DNA from: Vitis vinifera
Taxonomy: Eukaryota > Streptophyta > Magnoliopsida > Vitales > Vitaceae
Assembly: GCF_030704535.1 (NCBI RefSeq)
Contig: NC_081815.1
Span: 2,929,001-2,993,000 of the forward strand
Direction: 5' to 3'
DNA: 64,000 bases
Below are positions 21,501 through 34,815 of the stretch, piece after piece (the stretch's first letter is position 1; each line of letters opens with the position of its first letter). The translations under genes and the position numbers were made by a program. The notes under the pieces are model-generated. The model ran no database searches and was not told the origin of the DNA. It saw only the letters and a list, made by a program, of their open reading frames with translations.

Positions 21501-21912
21501 TTTTTTGGTTGGAAAGATAGTGGAATGAGTTATTTGAAGGAGCAAGCAGAAAAGCTCTTGTATCTCTTTGTCTTGTTACTAAATGTGGAATGAAGCAGCT
21601 TAACTTTTCCCCAATTTGTTTTTTTTTTGCTAATTTTGGTTTTTGATCCTATTTGCAGTTAATGACCCCTTTGTGATGAAGGCATGGGCAAAAACTTACC
21701 CTGATAACAAGGATGTGAAGTTCCTGGCTGATGGCTCAGCAACATACACGCATGCGCTTGGCCTTGAGCTTGATCTTTCAGAGAAAGGCCTTGGCACTCG
21801 GTCCAGGAGGTTTGCCCTCTTGGTGGATGACCTTAAGGTCAAGGTTGCAAACGTTGAAGCTGGGGGAGAGTTCACTGTTTCTAGTGCTGATGACATCCTC
21901 AAAGCTATCTGA
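18595..21912 (+). CDS. PRXIIB: Type II peroxiredoxin, cytosolic PRXIIB type
   Basis: Three exons, 18595-18749, 19034-19113 and 21659-21912, join in phase to 162 residues, the exact family length. The start [13 protein letters not shown] matches the cytosolic form and there is no transit peptide. The peroxidatic cysteine is C51 in [10 protein letters not shown]. The enzyme reduces H2O2 and alkyl hydroperoxides using glutaredoxin or thioredoxin. The C terminus [16 protein letters not shown] is typical. Residue 76 is Leu (DEILLVSVNDPF), whereas Arabidopsis PRXIIB and poplar PRXII, as I remember them, have the second cysteine there. The protein therefore has only one cysteine in the places that matter, which points to a glutaredoxin-type one-Cys cycle. 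Both introns contain MITEs, and intron 2 is 2.5 kb. Confidence 0.95.
18787..18951. mobile_element. Small MITE in peroxiredoxin intron 1
   Basis: The left end ATCCTGTTTGGTTGATGAG, then AAAATGGAGAA, is mirrored by TTCTCCATTTTCTCGGGAAC then CAAACGGCTCT at the right. The element is about 165 bp and fills most of the 284-bp intron. It begins 38 bp after the donor. Confidence 0.65.
19452..19660. mobile_element. Two truncated Tourist-like MITE pieces in peroxiredoxin intron 2
   Basis: CTTGTTTGGTCCCTGAGAAT near 19452 and TTAGGCTACGATTGATTCCT near 19544 both start like the Tourist-like family and continue with GGGAAAATGCAAG. Neither has a recognisable right terminus. Confidence 0.45.
19921..20747. 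mobile_element. MITE in peroxiredoxin intron 2, split by another MITE
   Basis: The left end GGTTTGTTTGGGAATGATTT and the right end GAATCACTCCCAAATGGACC are inverted repeats. Removing the inner element at 20151-20649 would leave a typical element of about 330 bp. Confidence 0.55.
20151..20649. mobile_element. MITE nested inside another MITE
   Basis: The left end GGGTGTTTGATAAAATTTAA and the right end TTAAGTCGATTTACCAAACA then TCC are inverted repeats, followed inward by many TTAAGTTA words. ACTAAA occurs on both flanks (20144-20149 and 20650-20655), consistent with a short target duplication. It holds an internal direct repeat, AGAAAATTGAGTAATA, near 20350 and 20395. Confidence 0.6.
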
Positions 21913-21955
21913 ATCACTGTTTCTAGTGCTGATGACATCCTCAAAGCTATCTGAA
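21872..21955 (+). repeat. 42-bp tandem duplication across the peroxiredoxin stop codon
   Basis: A 42-base unit starting TCACTGTTTCTAGTGCTGAT and ending in the stop codon occurs twice in a row (21872-21913 and 21914-21955) without a mismatch. The first copy codes for the last 13 residues and stop; the second is 3' UTR. Confidence 0.95.
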
Positions 21956-24900
21956 TCCTTGGTTTTTATCGTGCCTCATGTCTCTGAGCATTCCATCCCT
22001 CTAGTTTTATCGCTGCTAGCCAGTCGTTTGATTTAATTATGGATCTAAAAGTGTTTTGCTTAAAATAGTTTCGCTGGTGTTTGTGGAAATAAAGAACTCT
22101 TGCCTCTTTTACCATTTCTTTGGTCCATTGAGATAGTGGGGATGCTGATACAATGCTCTACTCATACCAGCTATATGTACGTAATTATACAGCAAGGTTG
22201 ACAGTGATCAGACCACTGGAAACGAAGCGAAAGTGATTTTGTGGTCATCTGGAAGATTCCCAGTTGGACCCCAAAAAAATAAAAATAAAATGAAAAATAA
22301 GGTTGTTTGGCCATTTGGAAATGGAACCAAGTAATGCCATAGGCGCAATAGAAACATCCAGATGGGATATTCGTAGTGGTTACCGTAAACCGCCAAAGCC
22401 AGAACCTAGAGATGAGGTTCCTGCATACAGCCAAAGCAGATGCCAGTATGCCAACTCCATTATATTCCTTGGGACACAAATGGGATTTGCCCATTTCTCT
22501 GTTTGAACATTCTGAGATGAGTGAGATGGATTTTATAAGCATATCTGGGGCTTAGGATCATGGGTGGATGTGTCCCCCAGACTCCCAGTTAATGTTGAAG
22601 ATGAGCTCAACAGCCACCCCTAACTAATAAGAGAAAACAGCTCAAATGAGAAACTTTATTCATCTGTCACCCTTTATGCATTTGGCGATTTCCGGGTCCA
22701 TTTTGTTTGAATCCATTCCTTTATTTCTGTTTTTTTTGTGTTGTCATTGTGTAGTTTTTATCAAGTGAAGTCACTGGGACAAATCAACGGCACTTTCCTA
22801 AATGGCAAGTATACAGGGAAGTCATCCAAAAAATCTTATAGGACATTTATTAAGTGATGTAAGATTTACAAAAGATTTTGGTGATCATCTCTGAAGCATG
22901 CCATGAACAGCTTCAAATGATATTATATCAAATGATCATTTAATTTAAAAACTTGAATTATAAGATAATAAGCCAATTTTATATACCACGTGAACTTATG
23001 ACCTAAATGTTAAGTTATTAATACGATTCAAAAGCTTTAAGTTATTCAATAATAGTGAGTCGGCAATGTATATTAATTGATATAAGTCATTTAAGTTATA
23101 CTAATCAATAAAATATAGTTCATCTCATCTTAAAATAAAGGGTTAACTTCATTCACTTCTTATTAGGCTTGGGTTAAATATATCGAGTCACCATTAATTT
23201 GAAAATTTTTAAATATTTTCCTTCATCTTTTCATTTGTTACTTTCGATTCATTTCTCCTTTAGTTTAAAATAAAGAAAATATGTATGAAATGTTAAATTC
23301 GTAATAGGTAAATATATTTACTTCAAACCTAAAAGAAGCCCAGTAGAATTTATCTAAAAATAAAAGCAAAAGAATTGGTAACAATATGAAATAAAATGAA
23401 ATCAAACAATTATTTGTTCTATTTTTAAAAGTAATTGAAATTTTCGTAAAATTATTAATTATTAAAAGAGAAAATAGAAAAAGAAATCAAATTAGAAAAT
23501 GGAGTTTAAAGGCTTTTACTTTTTTCTTTTTTTAGCAGCCATGGACTCATTCCAATAGGAATCGCCCCCACAACACTACTGACTTAGCCTAGCTACCCTT
23601 AAATATTCAAGTGAAAATTTTATATTTACTAATGTCATCTTGCTCAATACCAACCCCTCCCTTCAATTCACAAGTTCCTCCAAACTCAGTAATCTCACTC
23701 AATTTCCATGCCTTAGGTTGGCTTATATTTAATTTTCACTAGTGGTCCATCTTCAATGCAGTAATGCCTGCTTCAAAGGTTGCAGGCCTGCAGCCACAAA
23801 GCCTAGTAGTTGAACCATCTCTGCAACCTCATAAATGACACCCATTTAAAATATATAAACCAACTCTTCCCCAACACAAAAACCCCACAGAAATGGCCAT
23901 GAAAAAGTACTAATAAGATTAGCCATCATGATGAAAAGGTCCCAAAAATCATATACCCTCCTAACAAATCTTCTTTTATTATGTTTGACAGCCATATTGT
24001 CTTCCAATCAAATATTAACTTATACAAAATCCGGGTTTAAATCCAAACATTATGAAGGGTTTTTACCTTTAAACTTTGGACTGGAGTGGTGAGACCAGCT
24101 CATTAGTTGTTTTTCTTGTCACCATTTGTCTATATGATCATGCTAATTAATAATTATATGGGTCTCATGGTTGGCCGGTCCATGCAACAACATATATCCC
24201 CCAATTAGACAAAAAAAAATTGGCCTATCTTGTGGGGACATTTGTATTAAAAACACAGATTTCATTATCATGATGCTTGGCAAAATTTATTTATTTTTCA
24301 ATTGATTTATGCTAACAGTTTTCAATCCATGGAGGGCCGGACACTGAGGAAATGCCAGAGTTTCATACTCCACAGTTGTTTTCTCTTTAATTTTTTGGTT
24401 TCATTTGGATGGATTCCAGTTCAATTGTATGGAAAGAAAGCTGGAACTTACTAGAAAATGGCATTATTCTTTGTTAAAACATTGGGGTGAGGCCTATTGG
24501 ACCACCACTTTGCTTGTTATTTTCTGCAGGCCAAAGTGAAGCTGGCAATTTTACCTCTAGGTTGAAAGGTGACAAACATTCTCTATATGAAGAGATTTTG
24601 GGTTCCATGTTCTGTACGTTGTCTGTAAATAATTCAAACTAGCCTGAAACTAGGGTTCATTTACTGCCTATTCCGGCAACATTTGGAACCCAGTTCCAAA
24701 CAATAATAGTAATTCAATAACAAAACCTAATGCTCTGTCCTCGAGACATTATTACATGCATCAAGAAAATGACAAACTAGCTTAATGTTGAATTTTACTG
24801 CAAAATCCCTTGGTAAGAAACAAAAAATCAATGGTGACTAATTTCTCTAGATTTGGTAACCTAGTAGGTCTAACTTTTTGAATACAAGTTAGCTGATTTT

Positions 24901-25860
24901 GCTATGGGAATGTCTACATTATGCTGAAACCTTTACTCAAAAGCAATAGTGTCTACATTCAGCTAAGGCCCATTGTCAATAATCACCCAATGAAGGCAGA
25001 TTCAATTTGGGTTATGAACTGGGTTCTCCCTGAAGGCAGCAGCTAGATTATAGGGATTCTGTTCCATAACAATGAGACATAATCCTTGAAGTATCAGAAC
25101 TTTTATAGGTTGCCCAATTTGAAAAATTAATGCTTCTGGTCATGTTGAATTGAAGAAGTAAATGGAAGAACCATTGACACAAAAACCAGGTAGTCACAGA
25201 GTGAAAAAAGAATGGTCATTAATGAGTTTACAGTGGTTTGTTTCAGGACGACCTGGAGTTAATGAGATGAAAGAGAAGGGTCCTAGAAATTAGGGTTTTT
25301 TGTGCCCATCTTGGGAGCTATGGTGGGTAATGGAGACATGGTAGGACCATGTTTTGTGTCACTTCTGTCCTCTTGCACGTGTATGCATAGGGATGATGAT
25401 AAAGGCCATTTTGGTAAACTTAAAAATCCAACGGTCTCTTATTAATGGCAATGTCTGAGAGAATTAATGGTTCACGGTTCAAACTTAAAAAAGCTGTTAA
25501 AAAAAACTGTCCACTTTCACCATCTGTAAACTATTTTGAAAACTGAAAGTAGCTGAATTTCAAAAAGATTTTCAAGATTGATTTTCTTTTTCTATGGCAT
25601 GTTGAAATTGAAGGTGTGTAAAAGATGAGAAGAGGGGGGGAGGGTCAGAAGTATACTCGGGACTCTTGGGGGGTGTATTCAACATGGAAATCAATAATGT
25701 GACAGAAATGGGTTCCAGCACACTGAGTAAGGGGCTAGGTACCGTTTGAGGATGGGGGACCCATCTTGTAGCTTTCTGCATTTCAAAAAATTTTCTGTTG
25801 GATTTGAAATTTATTGAGGGGGATGAAAAGTGTAGTGACCCTTTGACTAGGCCTCCCTTC
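21956..25860. other. Intergenic DNA
   Basis: About 3.9 kb separates the peroxiredoxin and ROP genes. I see no open frame with a recognisable product, no long repeat and no LTR. The last part, from about 25600, is probably ROP promoter. Confidence 0.5.
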
Positions 25861-25878
25861 TCTCTCTCTCTCTCTCTC
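25861..25878. repeat. (CT)9 microsatellite upstream of the ROP gene
   Basis: An uninterrupted CT run lies about 190 bp before the putative TATA box. CT tracts are common in plant promoters and leaders. Confidence 0.7.
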
Positions 25879-26055
25879 ATGTTTATGTTATTTATTGTTT
25901 TTTTCCTTGAAACCACAAGACAAGCCTCCATATCTTCTCGCTCTGCCAGGTCCCCAACACTTCCAGACGCTGTTCTTCTCCTCTCTTCTTCTCAACTTTC
26001 TTCTTTCAAGCCCCCCTTTTTCTTTTGCTTTAACGGAACTTTTTAAGGACTTCAA

Positions 26056-26063
26056 TATATATA
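26056..26063 (+). promoter_or_regulatory. Putative TATA box of the ROP gene
   Basis: TATATATA lies 75 bp before the ATG at 26131, giving a short leader of about 45 bases. Confidence 0.4.
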
Positions 26064-26130
26064 CACTACTTGCTGTAGCTGAGGGGGCTACTGTATAAGC
26101 TCTTGTTCTTGTTTGTGGTCTTGAGGGAAG

Positions 26131-28446
<2,316 letters not shown>

Positions 28447-30585
28447 GGAGGGGGGGCATATTGAAACGAGGATGGGTGGTGATATCCAACCTTTGACAGG
28501 TTCTTTTGAAACTCACATTATATATATAATTTGTGTAGGGAGGTGTATTGCAGCTGAAGCAATACATTTTGATGTATCAAATTGTTAAGTTTGATATGGC
28601 AAACTGGCAAGAAGGAAGAGCAAGTGGGAATTGTTCATTCTCTCATGCACTCTTGGCATCTTTTAATTTGTGGTTGTTGTGAAGAAGCAGGGAAGACTTA
28701 TTTTTATATATTATTATTTTCAGAAGGAATTGCTACCATTATTCTTTCCAGAGTAGAATATAACCATTATTCCCATGCACTCTCCACGGGAAACCCTAAC
28801 GTCGGGTGCTAACCGTCCCGTAATAACCAATCAGGTAAATTTAAGGTATCATTAGTGGTAGGATTTGAGTCCAGAACCATATCATTTATTAGGATTACAC
28901 TTTCCAATGCTCGTCCTGACCAATTGGACTATCCTAATGTCTTTCAACTTAGAAATCCTTGCATTTAGCTACCTTGTGGTGGGTTTCAACTTGATAAAAT
29001 AAAAGCATATTATGTGGTTAGATTAATATTTCTAATCTCAATTTTGATCACTACTTAATAAATGATGGTTTTGTAGCTTCAACATCCACCTCCAATTGGG
29101 ATTTTGGAAAAATGGTTTTAGAAAAATGACTGCCAAGAAAAGTGGCACCTCAAATGTTTAATTTTAATAAATTAATTTATTTTAATTGTAAACTTGTCTC
29201 GTTGGAGGTAATTAGGCATGGATACTTTGGAAAAAATCGTTTCATAGTCAATCCTAAGCCACCATTGGACAACTTGTAGAAGCATTTGCAATTAATTCTA
29301 TACATTTACTGCATTTTTTTTTTCTCCATTTAATCACTCATCTTTCAAGTCTAATTAAACATTATTTCTACTATTTAACTTTTAACTAAACTTTTATTCA
29401 ATCAAGCTTTCAATAATTGACAAGAAGGGGAACCAAAGTTAGGCTTGAAAGCTAAAGGGAAAGAATGACTCATGGTTTGGTAGTAAGACGGCTAGTTGAA
29501 CTGTGATTGAATCGATCATCTTATAAATATATAATTTATATATTATTAAAATTTAAAAAATATATAAATAAATTAAAAATTAATATTTTTTTATTTTCAT
29601 ATTATCTTATTAAATCATACATAAATATCAAAATGTATTAATATTTTAAATTTTATTAAATGAAATATGTATAATATTTAAATATGAATATGTTGAAAAT
29701 GAAAAAAAATTAATTATTTAATTTAATTATATATTAAAATTAATATATTCTATAATTTTAAAATTTATATATTATTTAATATTATAAAAAAATTAGAAAA
29801 GAATATATTTTACTTTTGTTTGCAATACTAAATAGCAAAATGTAAGAAGCCTAGTGGTGCTCCATGCTATTTCCTAAGCTTGTGGGCTAAAAGTCCTTTA
29901 GGTGGATTTTTCTTTCATTGATTTTTTCTTAAACTTGATATCATCAATCCCACATGGAAAGGAGGCCTTTAAATACATTGCTCATCCAGGGCTTATGACA
30001 GCCTTTGTGGGTTCAAGGTATAAGCCTCTAAAGGCCAAAATGGGTTGGGTTATTTTTGCCTAAAAAGCATTAAAGGGAAGAGACGCTTTCGCGGGCTGTT
30101 GAGTTGGGCTTTTGACAAAAAAAATTAAAGAACCAATCAGCCCACATTCCGTGGGCTTGTGGGCTTGTGGGCTCAAACTTAATGTTAGAACCAATCAGCA
30201 AATAAAAGAAAATTCAAGGGATCATAATAGAGCCAACCGGAAAACCGGTTCACTGATTCAATGGTGACTATGATCCGTCCAATTTAGAAGGTACTTCAGC
30301 TCAAAGAGTGAATTGAACCAGACTAAGCTCTGATCGGTCAAACCGGTGAGTCTAGTCCTGTTTTTAAAACCTTGATCCTGTGTGCATCAAAGGTCAAAAG
30401 CCAATACAGTCATTTTCTTATAGCTGGTCGCAAAAAGTTAAAAAAACGTATCACCCACTTCCTACAACCTGGCGTGAACCTTTGGATAGGTTTAACATGA
30501 TCAACAATAATTGACAGAGTACAATAAGTATTCCCTCATTCGATCATTTGGGAAGTCCCTCCCATGATGACTTCCATACAATTCT
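28447..30585. other. Intergenic DNA between the ROP and CDK genes
   Basis: It contains the ROP 3' UTR, very AT-rich DNA at 29520-29820 and element remnants listed separately. No protein-coding gene is seen. Confidence 0.5.
29484..30376. mobile_element. Possible MITE remnants with ACCGGTT words
   Basis: The left part (CGGCTAGTTGAACTGTGATT, then GAATCGATCAT) and the right part, read in reverse (GGACTAGACTCACCGGTTTG ... TCAGTGAACCGGTTTTCCGG), resemble the ends of a common plant MITE family built from GAACCGGT words. The ends are diverged and the middle is unrelated, so this may be two partial copies in opposite directions. Confidence 0.3.
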
Positions 30586-30591
30586 TATAAA
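30586..30591 (+). promoter_or_regulatory. TATA box of the CDKF;1-type gene
   Basis: TATAAA sits 322 bp before the start codon. The implied start of transcription near 30617 leaves a leader of about 290 bases that includes an upstream ORF. Confidence 0.45.
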
Positions 30592-30669
30592 AGTTGAAGA
30601 CGCGTGTACGACTTTCAAGAAAGTAACGGCAAGTGGAAGACCTCCAGTCGTCCACCCACTTCCAAGGCC

Positions 30670-30897
30670 ATGAAAAACCCGTCTGGATCAAGGTCCAGTG
30701 GGCCCATCTTCAGCCCACATCACTATGGACGCAACGATGTGCTCCCCTGTGAACCCAATTCCTCAGTGAACTCTTTATCCAAATCCCAACACCTCAAACG
30801 GATCTCTCCATGTACATCACATGATTTTGTGGTCATTTCCCCGACGATTCAAGCTGCAAACCCCCGCCCCTTAAAATCAGGTCCCCGTCCTTTCTAA
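30670..30897 (+). CDS. Candidate upstream ORF in the CDK gene leader, 75 codons
   Basis: An ATG at 30670 opens a 75-codon frame (MKNPSGSRSSGPIFSPHHYG onward) that stops ten bases before the main ATG. It is proline- and serine-rich and I recognise no domain. Its reading frame differs from the kinase. If the TATA box at 30586 is real, ribosomes meet this ORF first, which would lower kinase translation. It could equally be chance, since GC-rich leaders often have long frames. Confidence 0.35.
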   Translation: MKNPSGSRSSGPIFSPHHYGRNDVLPCEPNSSVNSLSKSQHLKRISPCTSHDFVVISPTIQAANPRPLKSGPRPF

Positions 30898-30907
30898 ACC
30901 TCTGAAA

Positions 30908-33768
30908 ATGGATCTGCCCAGTCGGAGCTGGAGCATCCATACCCGACCCGAAATCATCCAGAAGTACGAAATTCTTGAGCGTGTCGGCGCCGGCGCCTAC
31001 TCCGACGTGTACAAAGGCCGGCGTCTCTCCGACGATCTAATCGTCGCTCTCAAGGAGATCCACGACTACCAGTCGGCGTTCCGCGAAATCGAGGCGCTTC
31101 AGGTGCTTCAGAGCTCCCCGAATGTTGTCGTTTTGCACGAGTACTTCTGGAGCGAGGACGAGGACGCTGTTCTCGTTCTCGAGTTTTTGAGGACCGACTT
31201 GGCCTCCTTGATCAAAGACGCCAAAAGGAATTGGGAGGACGGGATCAGCGGCGGCGAGATCAAGCGATGGATGGTTCAGATTTTGCATGCGGTAGACGCG
31301 TGTCACCGGAATTCGATTGTGCATCGCGATTTGAAGCCCTCCAATTTGTTGATTTCCGAGACTGGCGTTCTTAAATTGGCGGATTTTGGGCAGGTAATGC
31401 TTTAAATTTGATGAATTTCACTTTTCATAACTCTTGGTTTGGTAGCCGAGAACATTCAGGAAAATAAACTATAGTTCTTATTTTGTTTAGTCTTCGTCAA
31501 ATCTTGCATTTTTTAACGTACTCTTCTTTTATCAATTAATGGTGGAAAGTTTGTGAATTTCCTGCTACCTAACTGTTAGTTTGGTTGCAGAGAAAACATA
31601 GGAAAAATGGATTGAAGTGTTACACTTATATTACTTTCTCTTTTTTAGGTTTTAATATAAAGCGGTGACTCTTTTCTTTTGATTTGTTCACTGAAGTTAG
31701 AACATCCTAACTAATATTTTCTACAGAATTAATTAGTGCTGCGTTGAGTATCTTCATTTTTATGTCATTTATGTTTCTGTACTTTTTATCCAAAAGTTTT
31801 ATGTTTCCTGATGAATTCAAGGTTTTTTGCTAAATCTATGTAAAACCACGATATATTGATATTTTCGTATTGATTTCAATGAACATTTTAATGGAAGATT
31901 TACTCCATCTTCTAGTGGATTGGAGAAAAATGTGTCGTTATGTTTGGAATTTATTTTGATTCTGAGATTTGATTCCTTTCTATGGAAGGATTAATTCAAA
32001 TATATCTTTCTTCATCTTGGAAGTCTTGAATTAGAAAACTGATTTTGATTAAATTGTTGTATCGACATGCATGGAATTTCTCATAATGCATTGGAAGAAT
32101 TTTTAACTTTTTTATAATTAATAAAAATGATTTTGATTTTAAATCATGTGCCAAGGTGGGTACTAAAAATGAGAAATGTGTAGGCCAAGGTGGGTACTAA
32201 AAATGAGAAATGTGTAGGCTTGCCACTAGGGCTGCAATTTGGGTAGGTTGTGAAGTAACTGAGTTCAACCCAAATTAAGAAACAATCAACCTGCAATTAT
32301 GATTAGACTAAGATTTCTCGAATTGATCTACTTGTCACTACAATTAGACTGTCAATACTGCAGCATGCACATTGTCATGTGATTGGCTTAATGCCCTAAT
32401 TTTGTGAAGTTAATTCAAATTGTTCTCTTTCTCCCTCTTGCTTTTGCATTCTCAAGAGGTATTATAGAAATCCCTGATACAAGTACTCATAATCTTGTAG
32501 TGGAACAGGGAAAAAGTAGACATATGCTTTTTGTGAACTGAAACCCAGGACCACAAATTTTGTGTGTTCATGGATTTATGTTGTGAAACAAACTTAACCT
32601 AACTATGAGTTGATGCATCAAAACACTTCTCAATTGTTTGTACTATAATATTAGTTGTTTTCGAGATGATATTAGTGAGATGAATTCCTGATGGCTGTGA
32701 CAGCTTTAGAGTTGGGGTTTGAAATCTTTATTTTGATGAAATCATTCCTTTGTATAAATATTGAAATTTATGATCTAAAACTATTGTTTATTTTTCATCC
32801 AAGAGGTGAAGGTGTTTAATCTGGCTGTTGATTTTCAGGCAAGGATACTTATAGAACCTGGATTTGATAACCCACACCTGCATGAGCCACATGATCCAAA
32901 TCAAGTAACTATTATTCAACATGCTGAAGTTATTCCAGAAGCAGACAATTCACACCAGGAAGGTTCTGGCAATCAAGAGAGAGGGACTATGAGTAAGGAA
33001 GAATATGCTAGTGACTTAGAGGACCTCAAGGCTAAAAGTTCCATAGATGATATTGATAAGGAAACTAATTTTCATGATGGAAATGCATCATGTCTTGCTA
33101 CCTGCACAACAAGTGACATAGAGGAGGATGATCCTTTCAAGGGTTCATATTATTATGAGGCAGAGGAGGGTGGAGATGATACAAGTGGGAAGCTCACATC
33201 TTGTGTTGGAACTCGATGGTTCAAGGCCCCTGAACTACTCTATGGATCCACCAACTATGGGCCTGAGATAGATCTGTGGTCATTGGGCTGCATTTTTGCA
33301 GAGCTATTCAGTTTGGAGCCCCTGTTTCCTGGAAGTTCTGATATTGATCAGCTCAGCAGAATTTTCAGTGTGTTGGGCAATTTAACTGAGGAAAATAGCC
33401 CAGGTTGTTCAAAATATCCTGATTATGGAATAATTTCATTTAATAAAGTAGAAAATCCAGTTGGTTTGGAAGCCTGCCTGCCCAACCACTCCCCTGATGA
33501 ACTCCTTTTAGTGAAAAAACTTATTTGTTTCGACCCAGCTAGTAGAGCTACTGCAATGGAATTGCTTCATGATAAGTATCTGAATGAAGAACCTCTACCA
33601 GTTCCAGTCTCTGAGCTTCGGGTTCCTTCCACCAACCATGCTCAAGATGAAGGTTCTCCTGGTGAGTGTTGTGACTACAAAGACATGGATTCAGATTCGG
33701 ATTTTGAGGAGTTTAGCACTTTCAATGTCACTACCACTAATGCTGGTTTTTCGATTCAGTTTCCTTGA
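30908..33768 (+). CDS. CDKF-1: CDK-activating kinase, CDKF;1 type
   Basis: Two exons, 30908-31393 and 32839-33768, give 471 residues, close to the 479 of Arabidopsis CDKF;1. The glycine loop is GAGAYSDVYKG at 27-37, the catalytic lysine K49 in VALKEI, HRD at 139-141, DFG at 159-161 and the T-loop threonine T287 in VGTRWFKAPE. About 120 acidic residues lie between DFG and the T-loop, a hallmark of CDKF and absent from ordinary CDKs. The plant-specific kinase phosphorylates CDKD kinases and hence supports CDK and RNA polymerase II CTD phosphorylation in the nucleus. The intron falls just after DFGQ. The C-terminal tail DMDSDSDFEEF is also acidic. Confidence 0.95.
32150..32217 (+). repeat. 34-bp perfect tandem duplication in the CDK intron
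   Basis: The 34-base unit beginning GCCAAGGTGGGTACTAAAAA occurs twice in a row without mismatch, pointing to recent slippage. Confidence 0.92.
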
Positions 33769-34243
33769 GTTCAAAGATGATAAAGGTACCATACTTATAC
33801 GTGTGAAAAGTTCATATATCAGTAATTAATGGCATTTTGGAATTTTTGTGAACTTGCCATGATATTTAATATTGAGATGAAGTAATATTTTTTTCATGCG
33901 AAATAATTTTTGTTATTTTTTAAACCAACATGGGTAGTGGTGAGAAAGTGAGATTCTTCATAAATTGCATTTTTTATGTCTATTGTTGGAATTGAGTATC
34001 TTGAGTAAATAGATATCATTTCATGCAAAATGTCCATATATTGCATTTTTTTTTAAAAACAAAAATATTGCATGTTAGCACAACTTGGTTAGTGTTCTCA
34101 ATCTTTAGATTTGATCTCTTATATTGTTGAGAATGATGGAACCTATTTTTAACTGATAGTTTGACTGACAAGTAGAAATTCAGTCCTTGAAATATAAATC
34201 AGATTCTTAGATTAAGAAGAGGAAAAAAATTAGACGGTAGAAT

Positions 34244-34365
34244 GAGTGTGCATTTGACAGTGATATTGAAAGGTGTTTTACGACATTTCTAATACTTGAA
34301 AAATAAAAATTTTCAAGTATTAAAAAGGTTAAAAACACTTCACAGAATCACTATCAAACGCACTC
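34244..34365. mobile_element. Foldback MITE (same family as 1600-1726)
   Basis: GAGTGTGCATTTGACAGTG at the left pairs with CACTATCAAACGCACTC at the right, and the arms meet at TACTTGAAAAATAAAAATTT near the centre. The element is 122 bp and nearly all hairpin. Confidence 0.75.
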
Positions 34366-34634
34366 TGAGTTGAAGAATTTCAAGAAAAATTAGCAAGGGA
34401 GTAAAATGTCTGTAGATATGATCTCTAGTATTGCTAATTGATCTCTAATATGATCTCTGCCTTTTGCCAACTGCTGTCAGAAATTCCAACATAAATATTG
34501 TAACTGTAAGGTCCAACTGACCAAGCAGTTCTGATGGAACAAACTAAAAAATAAACACTTCTCGTATTCGATTTGAAAGCATTCACATAGATCAAAAGTT
34601 CCAAATAACCATTAAGAAAACAAAAATCTTTGTT

Positions 34635-34815
34635 CAATTAGCAAAATCAAGATCAACAAATCATCAAGTTTTCTATGCCGGTTTAAATAACCTTTCATTT
34701 GAGTACTTAATAGTTAGGTTGAAGATTTCAATTAGCAAGATCCACATATCATCAAGTTTTGCTGTGTCAATTTAAATAACCTTTCATCTGAGTACACCTA
34801 TAGTTAGGTTGAAGT
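34635..34815. repeat. Diverged 94-bp tandem direct repeat
   Basis: CAATTAGCAAAATC and CAATTAGCAAGATC start two adjacent copies (34635 and 34729). Both continue with ATCATCAAGTTTT, TTTAAATAACCTTTCAT and TAGTTAGGTTGAAG. I judge them roughly 85 per cent alike. Confidence 0.8.

Noticed and set aside
28740-28930. Possible tRNA-derived SINE (GGATTTGAGTCCAGAACC looks a little like a B box)
   Set aside because: No matching A box at the right distance, no tail and no target duplication.
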